From: an uncultured Stenotrophomonas sp.
Lineage (GTDB): Bacteria > Pseudomonadota > Gammaproteobacteria > Xanthomonadales > Xanthomonadaceae
Direction: 5' to 3'
Length of the DNA: 64,000 bases
NCBI RefSeq assembly: GCF_913778665.1
Contig: NZ_CAJYVQ010000004.1
Span: 62,001-126,000, forward strand
Positions 7,573 through 15,753 of this stretch are shown here, piece by piece. The notes under the pieces are model-generated. The model ran no database searches, was not told the origin of the DNA, and was given only the letters and a program-made list of their open reading frames with translations. Position numbers and translations under genes: made by a program. Position 1 is the stretch's first letter. Each line of letters starts with the position of its first letter.

Positions 7573-8304
7573 CTAGCCTGCGGGCTGGTGCACCGCCCAG
7601 CGGGCAAGGCCATCCAGCACCAGCGACGGGTGGTAATCAGCGCCGGGCAGCAACGGCATCAGCGCTGGTGCGCCACCACCGTGCACCAGCAGCGACGGTG
7701 CCACGCCCAGCAGCGCGTTCGCCTGCTGGGCGCTGCGTTCGATCAGCGCCACGGCCGCACCATCGCAGCCGGAGGCCAGCGCGTCGGCGGTGTCGTTGGC
7801 GAATTCGCTGTAATCACCGCCCGTGGCCGGCAGCTGCACCGCGCGCGCGTGCAGTGCTTCGCGCATGGTGGTGGGCGATGCGGAAATGCGGCCACCGTGG
7901 TGTTGGCCGTCGGCGTCGAGCAGGTCAATCGTCAGTGCGGTGCCCACGCCCACCACCATCACCGGGCGCTGCGCCTTTGCGGCAGCCAGCAGGGCCAGGA
8001 AGCGGTCGACGCCGAACTTTTCCGGCTTGGCATAGGCAATGCGCACACCGGCGCATTCGGCGCTGGTGCGCACCACGTGCACGTTTTCGAAGCGGCGCTG
8101 CAGCTGGTCCAGCATGGCGCTGGTCAGCGACGGTGCGGCCACGCTGGCCACGAACGCGGTGCGGCCGCTGGGCAGGCTGTGCGGCGGCTGCCCGGCCATG
8201 CCTTCGGCGCCATGCGCCCAGGCCTGCACGTCACCGGCGCGGTCACCCTGCAACGGCGCGAACTTGAAGCGCGAGTTGCCGAGGTCGAACAACCAATCGC
8301 TCAT
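7573..8304 (-). CDS. coaX: type III pantothenate kinase
   Basis: Catalyses the ATP-dependent phosphorylation of pantothenate, the first step of coenzyme A synthesis. Type III enzyme signatures: DLGNSRFKF near the N terminus (phosphate-binding loop, about 6-14), GVDRFLALLAA (about 100) and VVGVGTALTIDLL (about 125), and the C-terminal GGGAP region. The length of 243 residues is typical. The start codon overlaps the birA stop by four bases (ATGA), indicating translational coupling. The pairing with birA couples biotin and CoA-related functions and is widespread in this lineage. Confidence 0.95.
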   Translation of the reverse strand: MSDWLFDLGNSRFKFAPLQGDRAGDVQAWAHGAEGMAGQPPHSLPSGRTAFVASVAAPSLTSAMLDQLQRRFENVHVVRTSAECAGVRIAYAKPEKFGVDRFLALLAAAKAQRPVMVVGVGTALTIDLLDADGQHHGGRISASPTTMREALHARAVQLPATGGDYSEFANDTADALASGCDGAAVALIERSAQQANALLGVAPSLLVHGGGAPALMPLLPGADYHPSLVLDGLARWAVHQPAG

Positions 8305-9281
8305 GCCGCCCTCACGCTGACTTCGCCGGCGTGCAGCAGGCGTTCCTGGCCATCGATGCGCACGCGCAGTGCGCCGTCATCGGCCAGGCCGAGCGCGGTA
8401 CCGTGCTGCCACTGTCCTTCCAGTTCCACGCGTACTTCGCGGCCGGCCAGCATGTCGAAGGCGGCGTAGCGCGGCAGGAACGGAGCGAGGCCTTCGCGAT
8501 CGAATTCTTCCAGCGCCGGCAGCAGGCGCGCCAGCACGGCAGCAACGACCACGTTGCGGTCCACCGGCTTGCCGGCCAGGGTGTCCAGATCCACCCACGG
8601 CTGGGTGATCTGCTCGGCGAACGCGGGCGGCATGTGCGTGTTGATGCCGATGCCGATCACTGCGCGCGCCGGGCCGGCGTATTCGCCACCGCCCTCGGCC
8701 AGCAGGCCGACCAGCTTGCGTTTGCCATCAACGATCAAGTCGTTTGGCCACTTCAGCTGGGCCTGGGTGAAACCCAGGTCATGCAGCGCCTCGGCCACGG
8801 CGATGCCGCCGACCAGGCTCAGTCCGGCCAGGCGGCCGAGGCCACCGGAGAACAAGCGCAGCACCGACAGGTATACATGGGCGGCCAGCGGTGAGGCCCA
8901 GCTGCGGCCGCGACGGCCGCGGCCGCCGGTCTGGCGTTCGGCGAGCAGGACGCTCACCCCGCGCTGGGGCGCGCTGCACCGCAGCAATTCGGCGTTGGTG
9001 GAGTCCACCGACCAGGCCACCTGCAGGTCGTGCAGCAGGACCTGGGCGTCGGCAGGCAGGCCGGCGCGGATCGCGTCCGGGTCCAGCAGGTCCACCGGAC
9101 GGGTCAGGCCGTAGCCTTCGCCGGCACGGCCCTCGATGTCCACACCGGCAGCCCTAAGTCCTTGAATACGCTTCCAAATGGCCGCCCGGGTCTGGCCCAG
9201 CTCACGGGCCAGGGCGTCGCCGGACAGGCGACCGGCAGCGAGTTTGGCCAGCAATTGGCGATCGTCCACGGCAGCTTCCAC
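8301..9281 (-). CDS. birA: biotin--[acetyl-CoA-carboxylase] ligase / biotin operon repressor
   Basis: Bifunctional BirA: the N-terminal winged helix-turn-helix (about 8-65: LSGDALARELGQTRAAIWKRI) is followed by the biotin-protein ligase domain with GGRGRRGRSW (about 120, adenylate-forming loop) and KWPNDLI, GIGINTHM, then a C-terminal SH3-like domain. It attaches biotin to carrier proteins, which here would include the BCCP domain of the LiuD-like protein in this same window. The longest frame starts at a GTG; another GTG four codons on has GGAAG upstream and may be the real start. First gene of the birA-coaX-SPOR operon. Confidence 0.93.
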   Translation of the reverse strand: MEAAVDDRQLLAKLAAGRLSGDALARELGQTRAAIWKRIQGLRAAGVDIEGRAGEGYGLTRPVDLLDPDAIRAGLPADAQVLLHDLQVAWSVDSTNAELLRCSAPQRGVSVLLAERQTGGRGRRGRSWASPLAAHVYLSVLRLFSGGLGRLAGLSLVGGIAVAEALHDLGFTQAQLKWPNDLIVDGKRKLVGLLAEGGGEYAGPARAVIGIGINTHMPPAFAEQITQPWVDLDTLAGKPVDRNVVVAAVLARLLPALEEFDREGLAPFLPRYAAFDMLAGREVRVELEGQWQHGTALGLADDGALRVRIDGQERLLHAGEVSVRAA

Positions 9282-9404
9282 GAAGTCAGGGAGGAATTAT
9301 GCGGGAAAGCCGTCAGCGACGCCTGCCACGCTGGGTTCCGCAGGGGCTTCCAACGGGGCCTCGGGTTCGGGCTAGAATCGGGAACTCACCTTCCCTTAAC
9401 GTGG

Positions 9405-9692
9405 ATGTCGTCAATGCGCCGTTATGCCCATTGCCTGATCCTGCTGACGATGCCCTTCGCGGCGTCTGCTACAGCAGCGCTGGACGACAGCCGCGGCGCC
9501 TGCGTGACTTCCAACGGTGATGCCGCTTCGCAGCGTGCACCGACCGCGACCGCCTCGGCAGCAACCAGCAAGCCGGCCCCGGTTCGCCCGGCGGCCAACA
9601 GCAGCACCGGCGGCGGTGGCAGCGACGACGACGTGCTGCAACGCATCCGCGCGCCGAAGTGGCACAGCTACCTGCCGGGAATGTTCCGCTGA
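9405..9692 (+). CDS. small exported hypothetical protein
   Basis: A 95-residue protein with an N-terminal signal sequence (CLILLTMPFAASATAA), then a polar Ala/Thr/Ser-rich stretch and a C-terminal DDDVLQRIRAPKWHSYLPGMF segment that looks conserved rather than random. I recognise no family. The start is either this ATG or another ATG three codons later; neither has a clear ribosome-binding site. A TAGAAT hexamer at 9373-9378 could be a -10 element. Its 3' end overlaps the proposed mtfA start, so the two are probably co-transcribed. Confidence 0.6.
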   Translation: MSSMRRYAHCLILLTMPFAASATAALDDSRGACVTSNGDAASQRAPTATASAATSKPAPVRPAANSSTGGGGSDDDVLQRIRAPKWHSYLPGMFR

Positions 9693-10450
9693 TCAAGTCG
9701 TTGCTGGGGTGGCTGCGGCCTGCGCCGCGGCCGATTGACGATGCGCTTTGGGAGGACGCCTGCCGCCGCGTGGCCTGGCTGCACGGCCTGGACGCCCCCC
9801 GTCGCGCACGGCTGCGGGCGCTGGCCACGCGCTTCCTGCACGAGAAGACCCTTACCCCGATCGGTGAACTGCAGTTGCAGCCCGGCGATGGCGTGCTGCT
9901 GGCCGCGCTGTGCTGCCTGCCGCTGCTGGAGTTCGGCGAAGTGGGGCTGCAGGGCTGGTCGCAGCTGATCATCTATCCCGATGCGTTCCGCGTGCACCGC
10001 AGCCACATGGATGCGGCCGGAGTGCTGCACGAATGGGATGACGAGCTGATTGGCGAGTCGTGGGACAGCGGCCCGTTGATCCTGTCCTGGGCCGATGTGC
10101 AGGCCGACCTGGCCGCGCCACACGAGGGTTACTGCGTGGCGGTGCACGAGATGGTGCACAAGCTGGATGCGCTGGATGGCGCGATGGACGGCACGCCGCC
10201 GCTGCCGCGCGAATGGCAGCGGGAGTGGGCGGCCATCTTCCAGCGCGCCTACGACGGGTTCTGTGCGCAGGTGGATGCCGGTGAAGAGGTGCTGATCGAT
10301 CCGTATGCGGCGGAAGCGCCGGAAGAATTCTTCGCGGTCGCCAGCGAGTATCACTTCTCCGCACCGGACCTGCTGCAGCAGGCGTTGCCGGAGGTGGCCG
10401 CGCAGCTGCGGCGGTTCTACGGCGAGCCGCCAGCCTTCGACGCGCGGTAG
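9659..10450 (+). CDS. mtfA: MtfA-type zinc-dependent peptidase
   Basis: A 263-residue zinc peptidase related to E. coli MtfA, which binds the repressor Mlc and so affects the glucose phosphotransferase gene ptsG. The metal-binding motif HEMVH is at about residue 160, with the downstream glutamate in EEFFAVASEYHF (about 225). Upstream conserved segments are FLHEKTLTPIGELQLQ and YPDAF. The GTG start used here overlaps the previous gene; a start just after that gene's stop (CTGATCAAG) would remove the first ten residues and is equally plausible. No Mlc homologue is in the window, so its substrate here is unknown. Confidence 0.88.
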   Translation: MAQLPAGNVPLIKSLLGWLRPAPRPIDDALWEDACRRVAWLHGLDAPRRARLRALATRFLHEKTLTPIGELQLQPGDGVLLAALCCLPLLEFGEVGLQGWSQLIIYPDAFRVHRSHMDAAGVLHEWDDELIGESWDSGPLILSWADVQADLAAPHEGYCVAVHEMVHKLDALDGAMDGTPPLPREWQREWAAIFQRAYDGFCAQVDAGEEVLIDPYAAEAPEEFFAVASEYHFSAPDLLQQALPEVAAQLRRFYGEPPAFDAR

Positions 10451-10478
10451 TGCCGGAACACCCTCGGGACCGCGCGGT

Positions 10479-11906
10479 TTACGGCCCCGGCGGCAGGCGC
10501 ACTTCGAAGCGGGCGCCGCCCAGTTCGCTGGAGCGGCCCACGATCAGTTCGCCGCGGTAATCCTTGATCAGGTCCTGCACGATCGACAGGCCGATGCCGT
10601 GGCCCTGCACGCGCTCGTCGCCACGCACGCCACGCTGCAGCACCTTGCCGATGTCGTCCGGGGCAATGCCCGGGCCATCGTCATCCACCGCCAGCAGCAG
10701 GCCGGCGCGACGCGCGTTCGGGGCCGGCAGCGGCTGCGCGGTCAGCAGCACGCGGCGGTTGGCCCACTTGAAGGCATTTTCCAGCAGGTTGCCCAGCAGT
10801 TCCTGCAGGTCACCCGGTTCGCCGTGGAAGCGCGCGGCCGGTTCGATGTCGAATTCGCACAGCACGCCTTTGGAGGCGTAGACCTTTTCCAGGCCGCGCA
10901 CGATCTCTTCGGCGTTGGATTCGATCGGCAACGGTGCGGAGAACAGCTTGTGGCCCGACGACGCCGCGCGCGCCAGCTGGTACGAGACCAGGTTGTTCAT
11001 GCGCTGCAGCTGCACGTCCAGTTCTTCGCGCAGCGCACTGTCGCCGGCACCGCTGTCCATCTGCGTGCGCAGCACCGCGATCGGCGTCTTCAGGCTGTGT
11101 GCCAGATCGGCCAGGGTATTGCGCTGGCGCTCGAGGTTCTCGCGCTCGCTCTCGATGAAGGCGTTGATGCTGTCAGTCAGCGGCTCCAGCTCGCGCGGGT
11201 GGCGCTCGCTCATGCGCGCGGTCTCGCCCCGCTGCACCTTGGTCAGCTCGGTGATCACGCGGCGCAGCGGGCGCAGGCTCCACTGCAGGATGACGGTCTG
11301 CAGCAGCAGCAGGATCAGGCCGATGCCACCCAGGTAGAACCAGACGCGGCCACGGAACACACGCAGCTGCGCACCCAGCGCGCGCGAGTCTTCCATCACG
11401 TAGATGGTGTAAGGGAATTCGGTGGCGGGGTCGGCGTCGGCATCCCATACCAGGCCCAGGCCATAGCGGTACACCGAGCCCTGGCTGCCATCGATCTGGA
11501 TCATCGGCAGCGGGCCTTCGAATACTTCCTGGCGCGGAGCCAGCAGGCCCCCGCCCACGGTGGGCAGCATCGGGCCTTCGGCGGACATCGAATTGCCCTT
11601 GCCGTCCGGCATCACCACCTGCAGGTACAGGCCGCTGCCGGGCACATCAAAGCGCGGATCCGGCGGCTGCTCGCGGATGTACAGCGAGCGGTCGCGGGTG
11701 AAGTCGATGCCGGCCGCGTAGGCGGTGGCGTAGTTCTTCAGGCGCTCACGCAGGTTCGCCTTCGCCGTATCGGCGAAGGCAGCGTCCAGCGCGTAACCGG
11801 CCAGGGCCAGGAACGCGACCAGGCCCACGGAGGCGGCCAGCATCTGGCGCGCCTGCAGAGAGCGCGGCCGCCAGCGTCGGAAGAACCACAGACGGCCGGA
11901 CATCAT
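10479..11906 (-). CDS. phoQ: sensor histidine kinase of the PhoPQ type
   Basis: A 475-residue inner-membrane sensor kinase. An N-terminal helix (MLAASVGLVAFLALAGYAL), a periplasmic sensor of about 140 residues, a second helix (VWFYLGGIGLILLLLQTVIL, about 180), a HAMP region, the H-box DLAHSLKTPIAVLRTQM (phosphorylated His about 270), and the ATP-binding N and G boxes (NLLENAFKWANR, AVDDDGPGIA, GHGIGLSIV). It lies 22 bp downstream of phoP in one operon. In Stenotrophomonas and Xanthomonas PhoPQ responds to low divalent cations and antimicrobial peptides; signal specificity here is inferred from family and synteny. Confidence 0.9.
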   Translation of the reverse strand: MMSGRLWFFRRWRPRSLQARQMLAASVGLVAFLALAGYALDAAFADTAKANLRERLKNYATAYAAGIDFTRDRSLYIREQPPDPRFDVPGSGLYLQVVMPDGKGNSMSAEGPMLPTVGGGLLAPRQEVFEGPLPMIQIDGSQGSVYRYGLGLVWDADADPATEFPYTIYVMEDSRALGAQLRVFRGRVWFYLGGIGLILLLLQTVILQWSLRPLRRVITELTKVQRGETARMSERHPRELEPLTDSINAFIESERENLERQRNTLADLAHSLKTPIAVLRTQMDSGAGDSALREELDVQLQRMNNLVSYQLARAASSGHKLFSAPLPIESNAEEIVRGLEKVYASKGVLCEFDIEPAARFHGEPGDLQELLGNLLENAFKWANRRVLLTAQPLPAPNARRAGLLLAVDDDGPGIAPDDIGKVLQRGVRGDERVQGHGIGLSIVQDLIKDYRGELIVGRSSELGGARFEVRLPPGP

Positions 11907-11928
11907 GGTATCGCCAGGCTGAGCCGGC

Positions 11929-12612
11929 TCAGCCCTCGTTGCGCGGAATCGCGAAACGGTAGCCGCGACCGCGCACGGTCTCGATCGGCTTCAGTTCGCC
12001 ATCCGGGTCCAGCTTCTTGCGCAGGCGGCCGATGAAGACCTCCAGCACGTTCGAGTCGCGGTCGAAGTCCTGCTGGTAGATGTGCTCGGTGAGATCGGCC
12101 TTGGAGACCAGTTCACCAGCGTGCATCATCAAGTACTCCAGCACCTTGTACTCGTAGCTGGTGAGGTCGACATTGCTGCCGGCCACGCTGACGGTCTGCG
12201 CGGCGAGATCCAGGGCGACCGGGCCGCATTCCAGGGTCGGCTTGCTCCAGCCAGCGGCGCGGCGCAGCAGCGCGTTGACGCGGGCCAGCAGCTCTTCGAC
12301 GTGGAACGGCTTGACCAGGTAATCGTCGGCGCCCTGCTTCAGGCCCTCGACCTTGTCCTGCCAGCTCGAACGCGCGGTCAGGATCAGCACCGGGAACTTC
12401 TTGCCTTCGTCGCGCAGGGCCTTGATCAGCTCCATGCCCGACATCTTGGGCAGGCCGAGGTCGATGATGCCGACATCGAACGGCACTTCGCGGCCCATGT
12501 AGAGGCCTTCCTCGCCGTCCTGCGCAGCATCGACGGCAAAGCCTTCGCGCTTGAGCCGGGCTGCCAGGGTCTCACGCAGCGGGGCTTCGTCTTCGACCAG
12601 AAGGATACGCAT
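11929..12612 (-). CDS. phoP: response regulator of the PhoP/OmpR family
   Basis: A 227-residue two-domain regulator. The receiver domain has the acidic pair in LVEDEAPL, the phospho-acceptor Asp in DVGIIDLGLP (about residue 51) and the Lys in VKPF (about 102). The C-terminal OmpR-type winged helix ends with SNVLEVFIGRLRKKL and TVRGRGYRF. It pairs with the kinase gene 22 bp downstream and follows a PepSY-like gene 72 bp upstream. It probably controls magnesium homeostasis, polymyxin and antimicrobial-peptide tolerance genes, as established for PhoP in related species. Confidence 0.93.
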   Translation of the reverse strand: MRILLVEDEAPLRETLAARLKREGFAVDAAQDGEEGLYMGREVPFDVGIIDLGLPKMSGMELIKALRDEGKKFPVLILTARSSWQDKVEGLKQGADDYLVKPFHVEELLARVNALLRRAAGWSKPTLECGPVALDLAAQTVSVAGSNVDLTSYEYKVLEYLMMHAGELVSKADLTEHIYQQDFDRDSNVLEVFIGRLRKKLDPDGELKPIETVRGRGYRFAIPRNEG

Positions 12613-12684
12613 GAACTCTCCCTAGTGTCCTGGGTGTGGCCCGGAGGCCTGTGGGTACGGGTTGATGGCGACAACTATCCCTGT

Positions 12685-13059
12685 TCAGGGGTTATCGCCG
12701 CGTAGTGATGACATATCCGACCGCGGCGTGCGCGGCTGTGAACGCGACGGGGCGGGGTCGTCCATGTAGCGGACCCGGCCCCGGTCGTCCATGTATTTCA
12801 CCCGGTTGATGTCACGACCATCGAACGGCACGCGCTCGGCGCCCAGGATGTGGCCGCCGGTGCTGCGCTGCACGCGGCGCACGGCATCGGACAGCGAACG
12901 CTCGTCGCCACGGCCACCGCGCTCGCCCCGCTCCATCATCTCCGCGCGTCCCTGCTCGCCACGCGGCGGCTGCTGCGCCAGCGCCGACGACAGCGGCGCA
13001 GCCGCCAGCACCACGCAGGTGGCCAGGGCAATGCGGCAATGGAAGGGAGCGGAAGACAT
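12685..13059 (-). CDS. exported PepSY-like small protein upstream of phoP
   Basis: A 124-residue protein: signal peptide (RIALATCVVLAAAPLSSALA), an Arg/Glu/Gly-rich linker, then a short domain SLSDAVRRVQRSTGGHILGA and DINRVKYMDDRGRVRYMDD that resembles the PepSY fold seen in small periplasmic proteins beside two-component systems. It is the first gene of the operon that continues into phoP and phoQ. The ATG at 13059 lies directly after a strong promoter, so the transcript may begin at or one base before it; a longer frame to 13095 would run through the promoter and is rejected. A role in modulating PhoQ is an inference from position only. Confidence 0.72.
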   Translation of the reverse strand: MSSAPFHCRIALATCVVLAAAPLSSALAQQPPRGEQGRAEMMERGERGGRGDERSLSDAVRRVQRSTGGHILGAERVPFDGRDINRVKYMDDRGRVRYMDDPAPSRSQPRTPRSDMSSLRGDNP

Positions 13060-13066
13060 CAATGCG

Positions 13067-13095
13067 ATCCTAGCCGAGCACGGCGATTCGTTCAA
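13067..13095 (-). promoter_or_regulatory. sigma-70-type promoter of the PepSY-phoP-phoQ operon
   Basis: On the minus strand TTGAAC (-35) and TAGGAT (-10) are separated by exactly 17 bases. The -10 hexamer ends eight bases before the ATG, so the transcription start should fall within one or two bases of the start codon, giving a leaderless or nearly leaderless mRNA. Confidence 0.65.
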
Positions 13096-13272
13096 AAGTC
13101 GTAAATCCGGGGACCGGGTTCGGGACCCGGCGCTTTACAAATCTTTTGCAAATTCTTGGTTTTGGGCAGTGAATCCGGTCTGAACTTTTCCGGCCCAGGC
13201 CCCGCTCCGTTCAGCTAAATGAACATTCGGGACGAATCACCGTCCCTTGTCAAGTCAGGAAAGTGACTTCGG

Positions 13273-14277
13273 TCACGCTGCAGCGCGATCGGCTTGGCGT
13301 TCGGTGACGGCCAGCGCCTGCTCGACGAGGGCCCAATCGGCGCCCGGGCGGTGTGCGCCCTCGCTCAGCACTTGGCGGAACGCGCGGCCACCCGGCTGGC
13401 CGTGGAACAGGCCCAGCAGGTGACGGGTGATGTGCTTCAGCGCCAAGCCTTCGCCCAGGCGCGCTTCCACGTAGGGGCGCAGCGCGCGCAGCAGGTCGCC
13501 GCGGGACCGCAGCGGGGCGCCGGTGTGCAGCGCCTCCAGCTGATGCAGCAGGTAGGGGTCGTGGTAGGCCGCACGGCCCAGCATCACGCCATCGACGTGC
13601 GCCGCCTGTGCCTGCACCGCCTCGACGCTGGCCAGGCCACCGTTGAGCACCACGGGCAGCGCCGGTCGCTCCTGCTTCAGGCGATACGCCCAATCGTACT
13701 TCAGCGGCGGAACCTCGCGGTTCTCCTTAGGTGACAAGCCCTTCAGCCAGGCATTGCGCGCATGCACCACCACCATTGCCGCACCGGCGGCGACCTGGTG
13801 GTCGACGAAGGCGGCGAATACGTCGTAATCGTTGTCCTCGTCCACGCCCAGGCGGCACTTCACCGTCACCGGGATGTCGACCGCATCGACCATGGCCGCC
13901 ACGCACTCGGCCACCAGCACCGGCTCGCGCATCAGGCAGGCGCCGAAGCGCCCGGCCTGCACGCGGTCGGACGGGCAGCCGCAGTTGAGGTTGACCTCGT
14001 CGTAGCCCCACTCGGCGGCGATGCGCGCGGCCTGTGCCAGCAGGGCCGGATCGCTGCCACCCAGCTGCAGCGCCAGCGGCTGTTCGCTGGCATCGAAGCC
14101 GAGCAGGCGCTCACGGTCGCCGTGGATGACCGCGTTGGCGTGCACCATCTCCGTGTACAGGCGCGCGCCCGGCGCCAGCACGCGGTGGAACACGCGGCAG
14201 TGGCGATCGGTCCAGTCCATCATCGGGGCAACGGACAGGCGCAGGGAGTCGGCGTAACGGGCGGTGGCGGACGTCAT
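13273..14277 (-). CDS. dusA: tRNA-dihydrouridine synthase A
   Basis: FMN-dependent enzyme that reduces uridine 20/20a in the tRNA D-loop. Signatures: SVAPMMDWTDRHCR near the N terminus, NLNCGCPSDRVQAGRFGACLM (catalytic Cys, about residue 97), VKCRLGVDE, VHARNAWLKGLSPKENRE (RNA-binding and FMN contacts) and NGGLAS. The length from the chosen start is 334 residues, typical for DusA. A start nine codons upstream (14304) is possible; neither has a strong ribosome-binding site. No neighbour with a related function; it is followed on the minus strand by the phoPQ operon after a 213-bp promoter region. Confidence 0.92.
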   Translation of the reverse strand: MTSATARYADSLRLSVAPMMDWTDRHCRVFHRVLAPGARLYTEMVHANAVIHGDRERLLGFDASEQPLALQLGGSDPALLAQAARIAAEWGYDEVNLNCGCPSDRVQAGRFGACLMREPVLVAECVAAMVDAVDIPVTVKCRLGVDEDNDYDVFAAFVDHQVAAGAAMVVVHARNAWLKGLSPKENREVPPLKYDWAYRLKQERPALPVVLNGGLASVEAVQAQAAHVDGVMLGRAAYHDPYLLHQLEALHTGAPLRSRGDLLRALRPYVEARLGEGLALKHITRHLLGLFHGQPGGRAFRQVLSEGAHRPGADWALVEQALAVTERQADRAAA

Positions 14278-14413
14278 CGGAGCGTTGATCGAGGAGACTG
14301 GCATTGCCAGTGAGATCAATAGTTTACACCGGGTGTCTGAATGGCGCCGGGTCGTCAGGCAGCGTTCGAAGCGCCGGTGCCCCATTGCCGCTGTGGCACA
14401 CGCCTGTCACGCC

Positions 14414-14446
14414 ATCAAATACGAATGAGAAGTGATATCATTTGAG
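14414..14446. promoter_or_regulatory. AT-rich inverted repeat upstream of the unknown gene pair
   Basis: CAAAT and ATTTG arms, 19 bases apart, in an AT-rich stretch containing GTGATATCAT, 55 bp before the first of two unknown genes. It may be a promoter or operator; the sequence alone does not decide. Confidence 0.35.
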
Positions 14447-14496
14447 TGCCGTACAACGATGTGCGGCATGGATGTCCCAAGCAAACGGAACATGTA

Positions 14497-14739
14497 ATGC
14501 AGCAACGCACCTATATCGAACTGGTCCTGGAACTGTTCGCCTTCATCAGCCTGTGCATGGCGATGGCGACTTCCGGCACCCCGGTGCTGGTCTTTGGCCT
14601 CACGACCATCCTGCTCACGGTATGGATACCCTTCCAACGGCGCGAGATTCATCGCTTCACCCGCGCCGTGTCGATTGCGCTGGTCATTGCGGCAGTAGCC
14701 AGGATCGTCATTCATTTCCTACCCAATCCATCCATCTAG
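14497..14739 (+). CDS. small membrane protein, unknown function
   Basis: An 80-residue protein with three hydrophobic helices (about 8-25, 28-45 and 55-75) joined by the charged loop FQRREIHRF. I recognise no family. It begins 19 codons inside a longer frame; the ATG at 14497 precedes the first helix and has ACGGAA upstream. It ends 12 bp before the next gene, so the two form an operon. Codon choice is less GC-biased than that of its neighbours, which may mean recent acquisition. Confidence 0.6.
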   Translation: MQQRTYIELVLELFAFISLCMAMATSGTPVLVFGLTTILLTVWIPFQRREIHRFTRAVSIALVIAAVARIVIHFLPNPSI

Positions 14740-14751
14740 GAATCGAATTCG

Positions 14752-15648
14752 ATGAGGCTGTTCCGATACGCCACTGCGGTGGCGTTGTTGCTCTGTGCGC
14801 AGGGAGCGCACGCGCAGTTGAAGCAGATACAAGATATCCCGTGCGAAGGGTGTTCATACGCTCAGATGCAGGCGGCCGCGCTGTCGGACGTCGACGTCGG
14901 CGGTGCGCTGGTGACCAGTATTTCCACGGGAGAAATACGGAAGTTCGTCATCCTGTGGGATCGCAGGATCCAGGAGCTGCCGATCGAACAGGACCTGGAA
15001 GACTACTTCGTAGCCCTGGTCCGCTTCTGGCACGCGAATGGGCGCAGCCTTGAAATGAACTACGACGTTGCATCGAACACGTGGAGACTCCCCCAGCAAG
15101 CGATGGCGACTGCACGCGTGCGACGGGCACTGGCGGCTCCCGCCGCAGACAGGCCGGTTCCGGCAACCGTATACGATGCATTGCAGAGCCCGGCCAGGAT
15201 GAACAACGCGATCGAGCAGTTGAATGCCTCCTGGCGCGCCCGCGGGTATGCGGCGCACATGACGTTCGTCAATTCGGTCAGGGGAAAGAACATCTCGCTG
15301 ACTGCGGGCCGCCCGGTGACCACGCTGAACTTCGCCGATGGCTCCACGGTCAAGGCCTCCTACGACAGCGAGATGAAAAGCTGGGCGCCTATTCCCGGCA
15401 CCGGCCGCGACGTTCACGGCAACCCGGTTCCAGAGACCAAAGCAGACGTTGCCAAGGACGGCAAGCCCGTGGTGTACGAGTTCCCCGGTGGCATCACCAG
15501 TGACGCCTACATGGACTTCAGTCGCTACCTCTTCGATCTGGGCGTGCGCCCCAACATCGGGCCGGGCGACAACCAGATGATCTGCACCAGCGAAGTGATG
15601 GACGCCGACATGCGGGTGGAAGTCAGGTGCATGGGCCGCCGGCACTGA
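14752..15648 (+). CDS. exported hypothetical protein with paired cysteines
   Basis: A 298-residue protein with a clear signal peptide (LLLCAQGAHA). The mature N terminus carries CEGC within DIPCEGCSYAQMQAAAL, and two more Cys lie near the C terminus (MICTSEVM and RCMGRRH), suggesting periplasmic disulfides. Most of the middle looks like a mixed alpha/beta domain with no motif I know. Second gene of a two-gene unit with the small membrane protein 12 bp upstream. The pairing of a membrane protein with a secreted partner could suggest an export or immunity pair, but nothing in the sequence shows it. Confidence 0.7.
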   Translation: MRLFRYATAVALLLCAQGAHAQLKQIQDIPCEGCSYAQMQAAALSDVDVGGALVTSISTGEIRKFVILWDRRIQELPIEQDLEDYFVALVRFWHANGRSLEMNYDVASNTWRLPQQAMATARVRRALAAPAADRPVPATVYDALQSPARMNNAIEQLNASWRARGYAAHMTFVNSVRGKNISLTAGRPVTTLNFADGSTVKASYDSEMKSWAPIPGTGRDVHGNPVPETKADVAKDGKPVVYEFPGGITSDAYMDFSRYLFDLGVRPNIGPGDNQMICTSEVMDADMRVEVRCMGRRH

Positions 15649-15753
15649 TGCAACAACGCGGGCGACCGCCGCTGCGGTCACCCGGGTGCCCCCTGCAGAA
15701 GCGCTTATGGACCCATGTCCCAGCACAGGTGGCGGCGATTGATGAGTGCGACC

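Noticed and set aside
14407..14715. Minus-strand ORF opposite the small membrane protein gene
   Set aside because: Hydrophilic, without a ribosome-binding site, and mirrors a coherent three-helix membrane protein on the plus strand.
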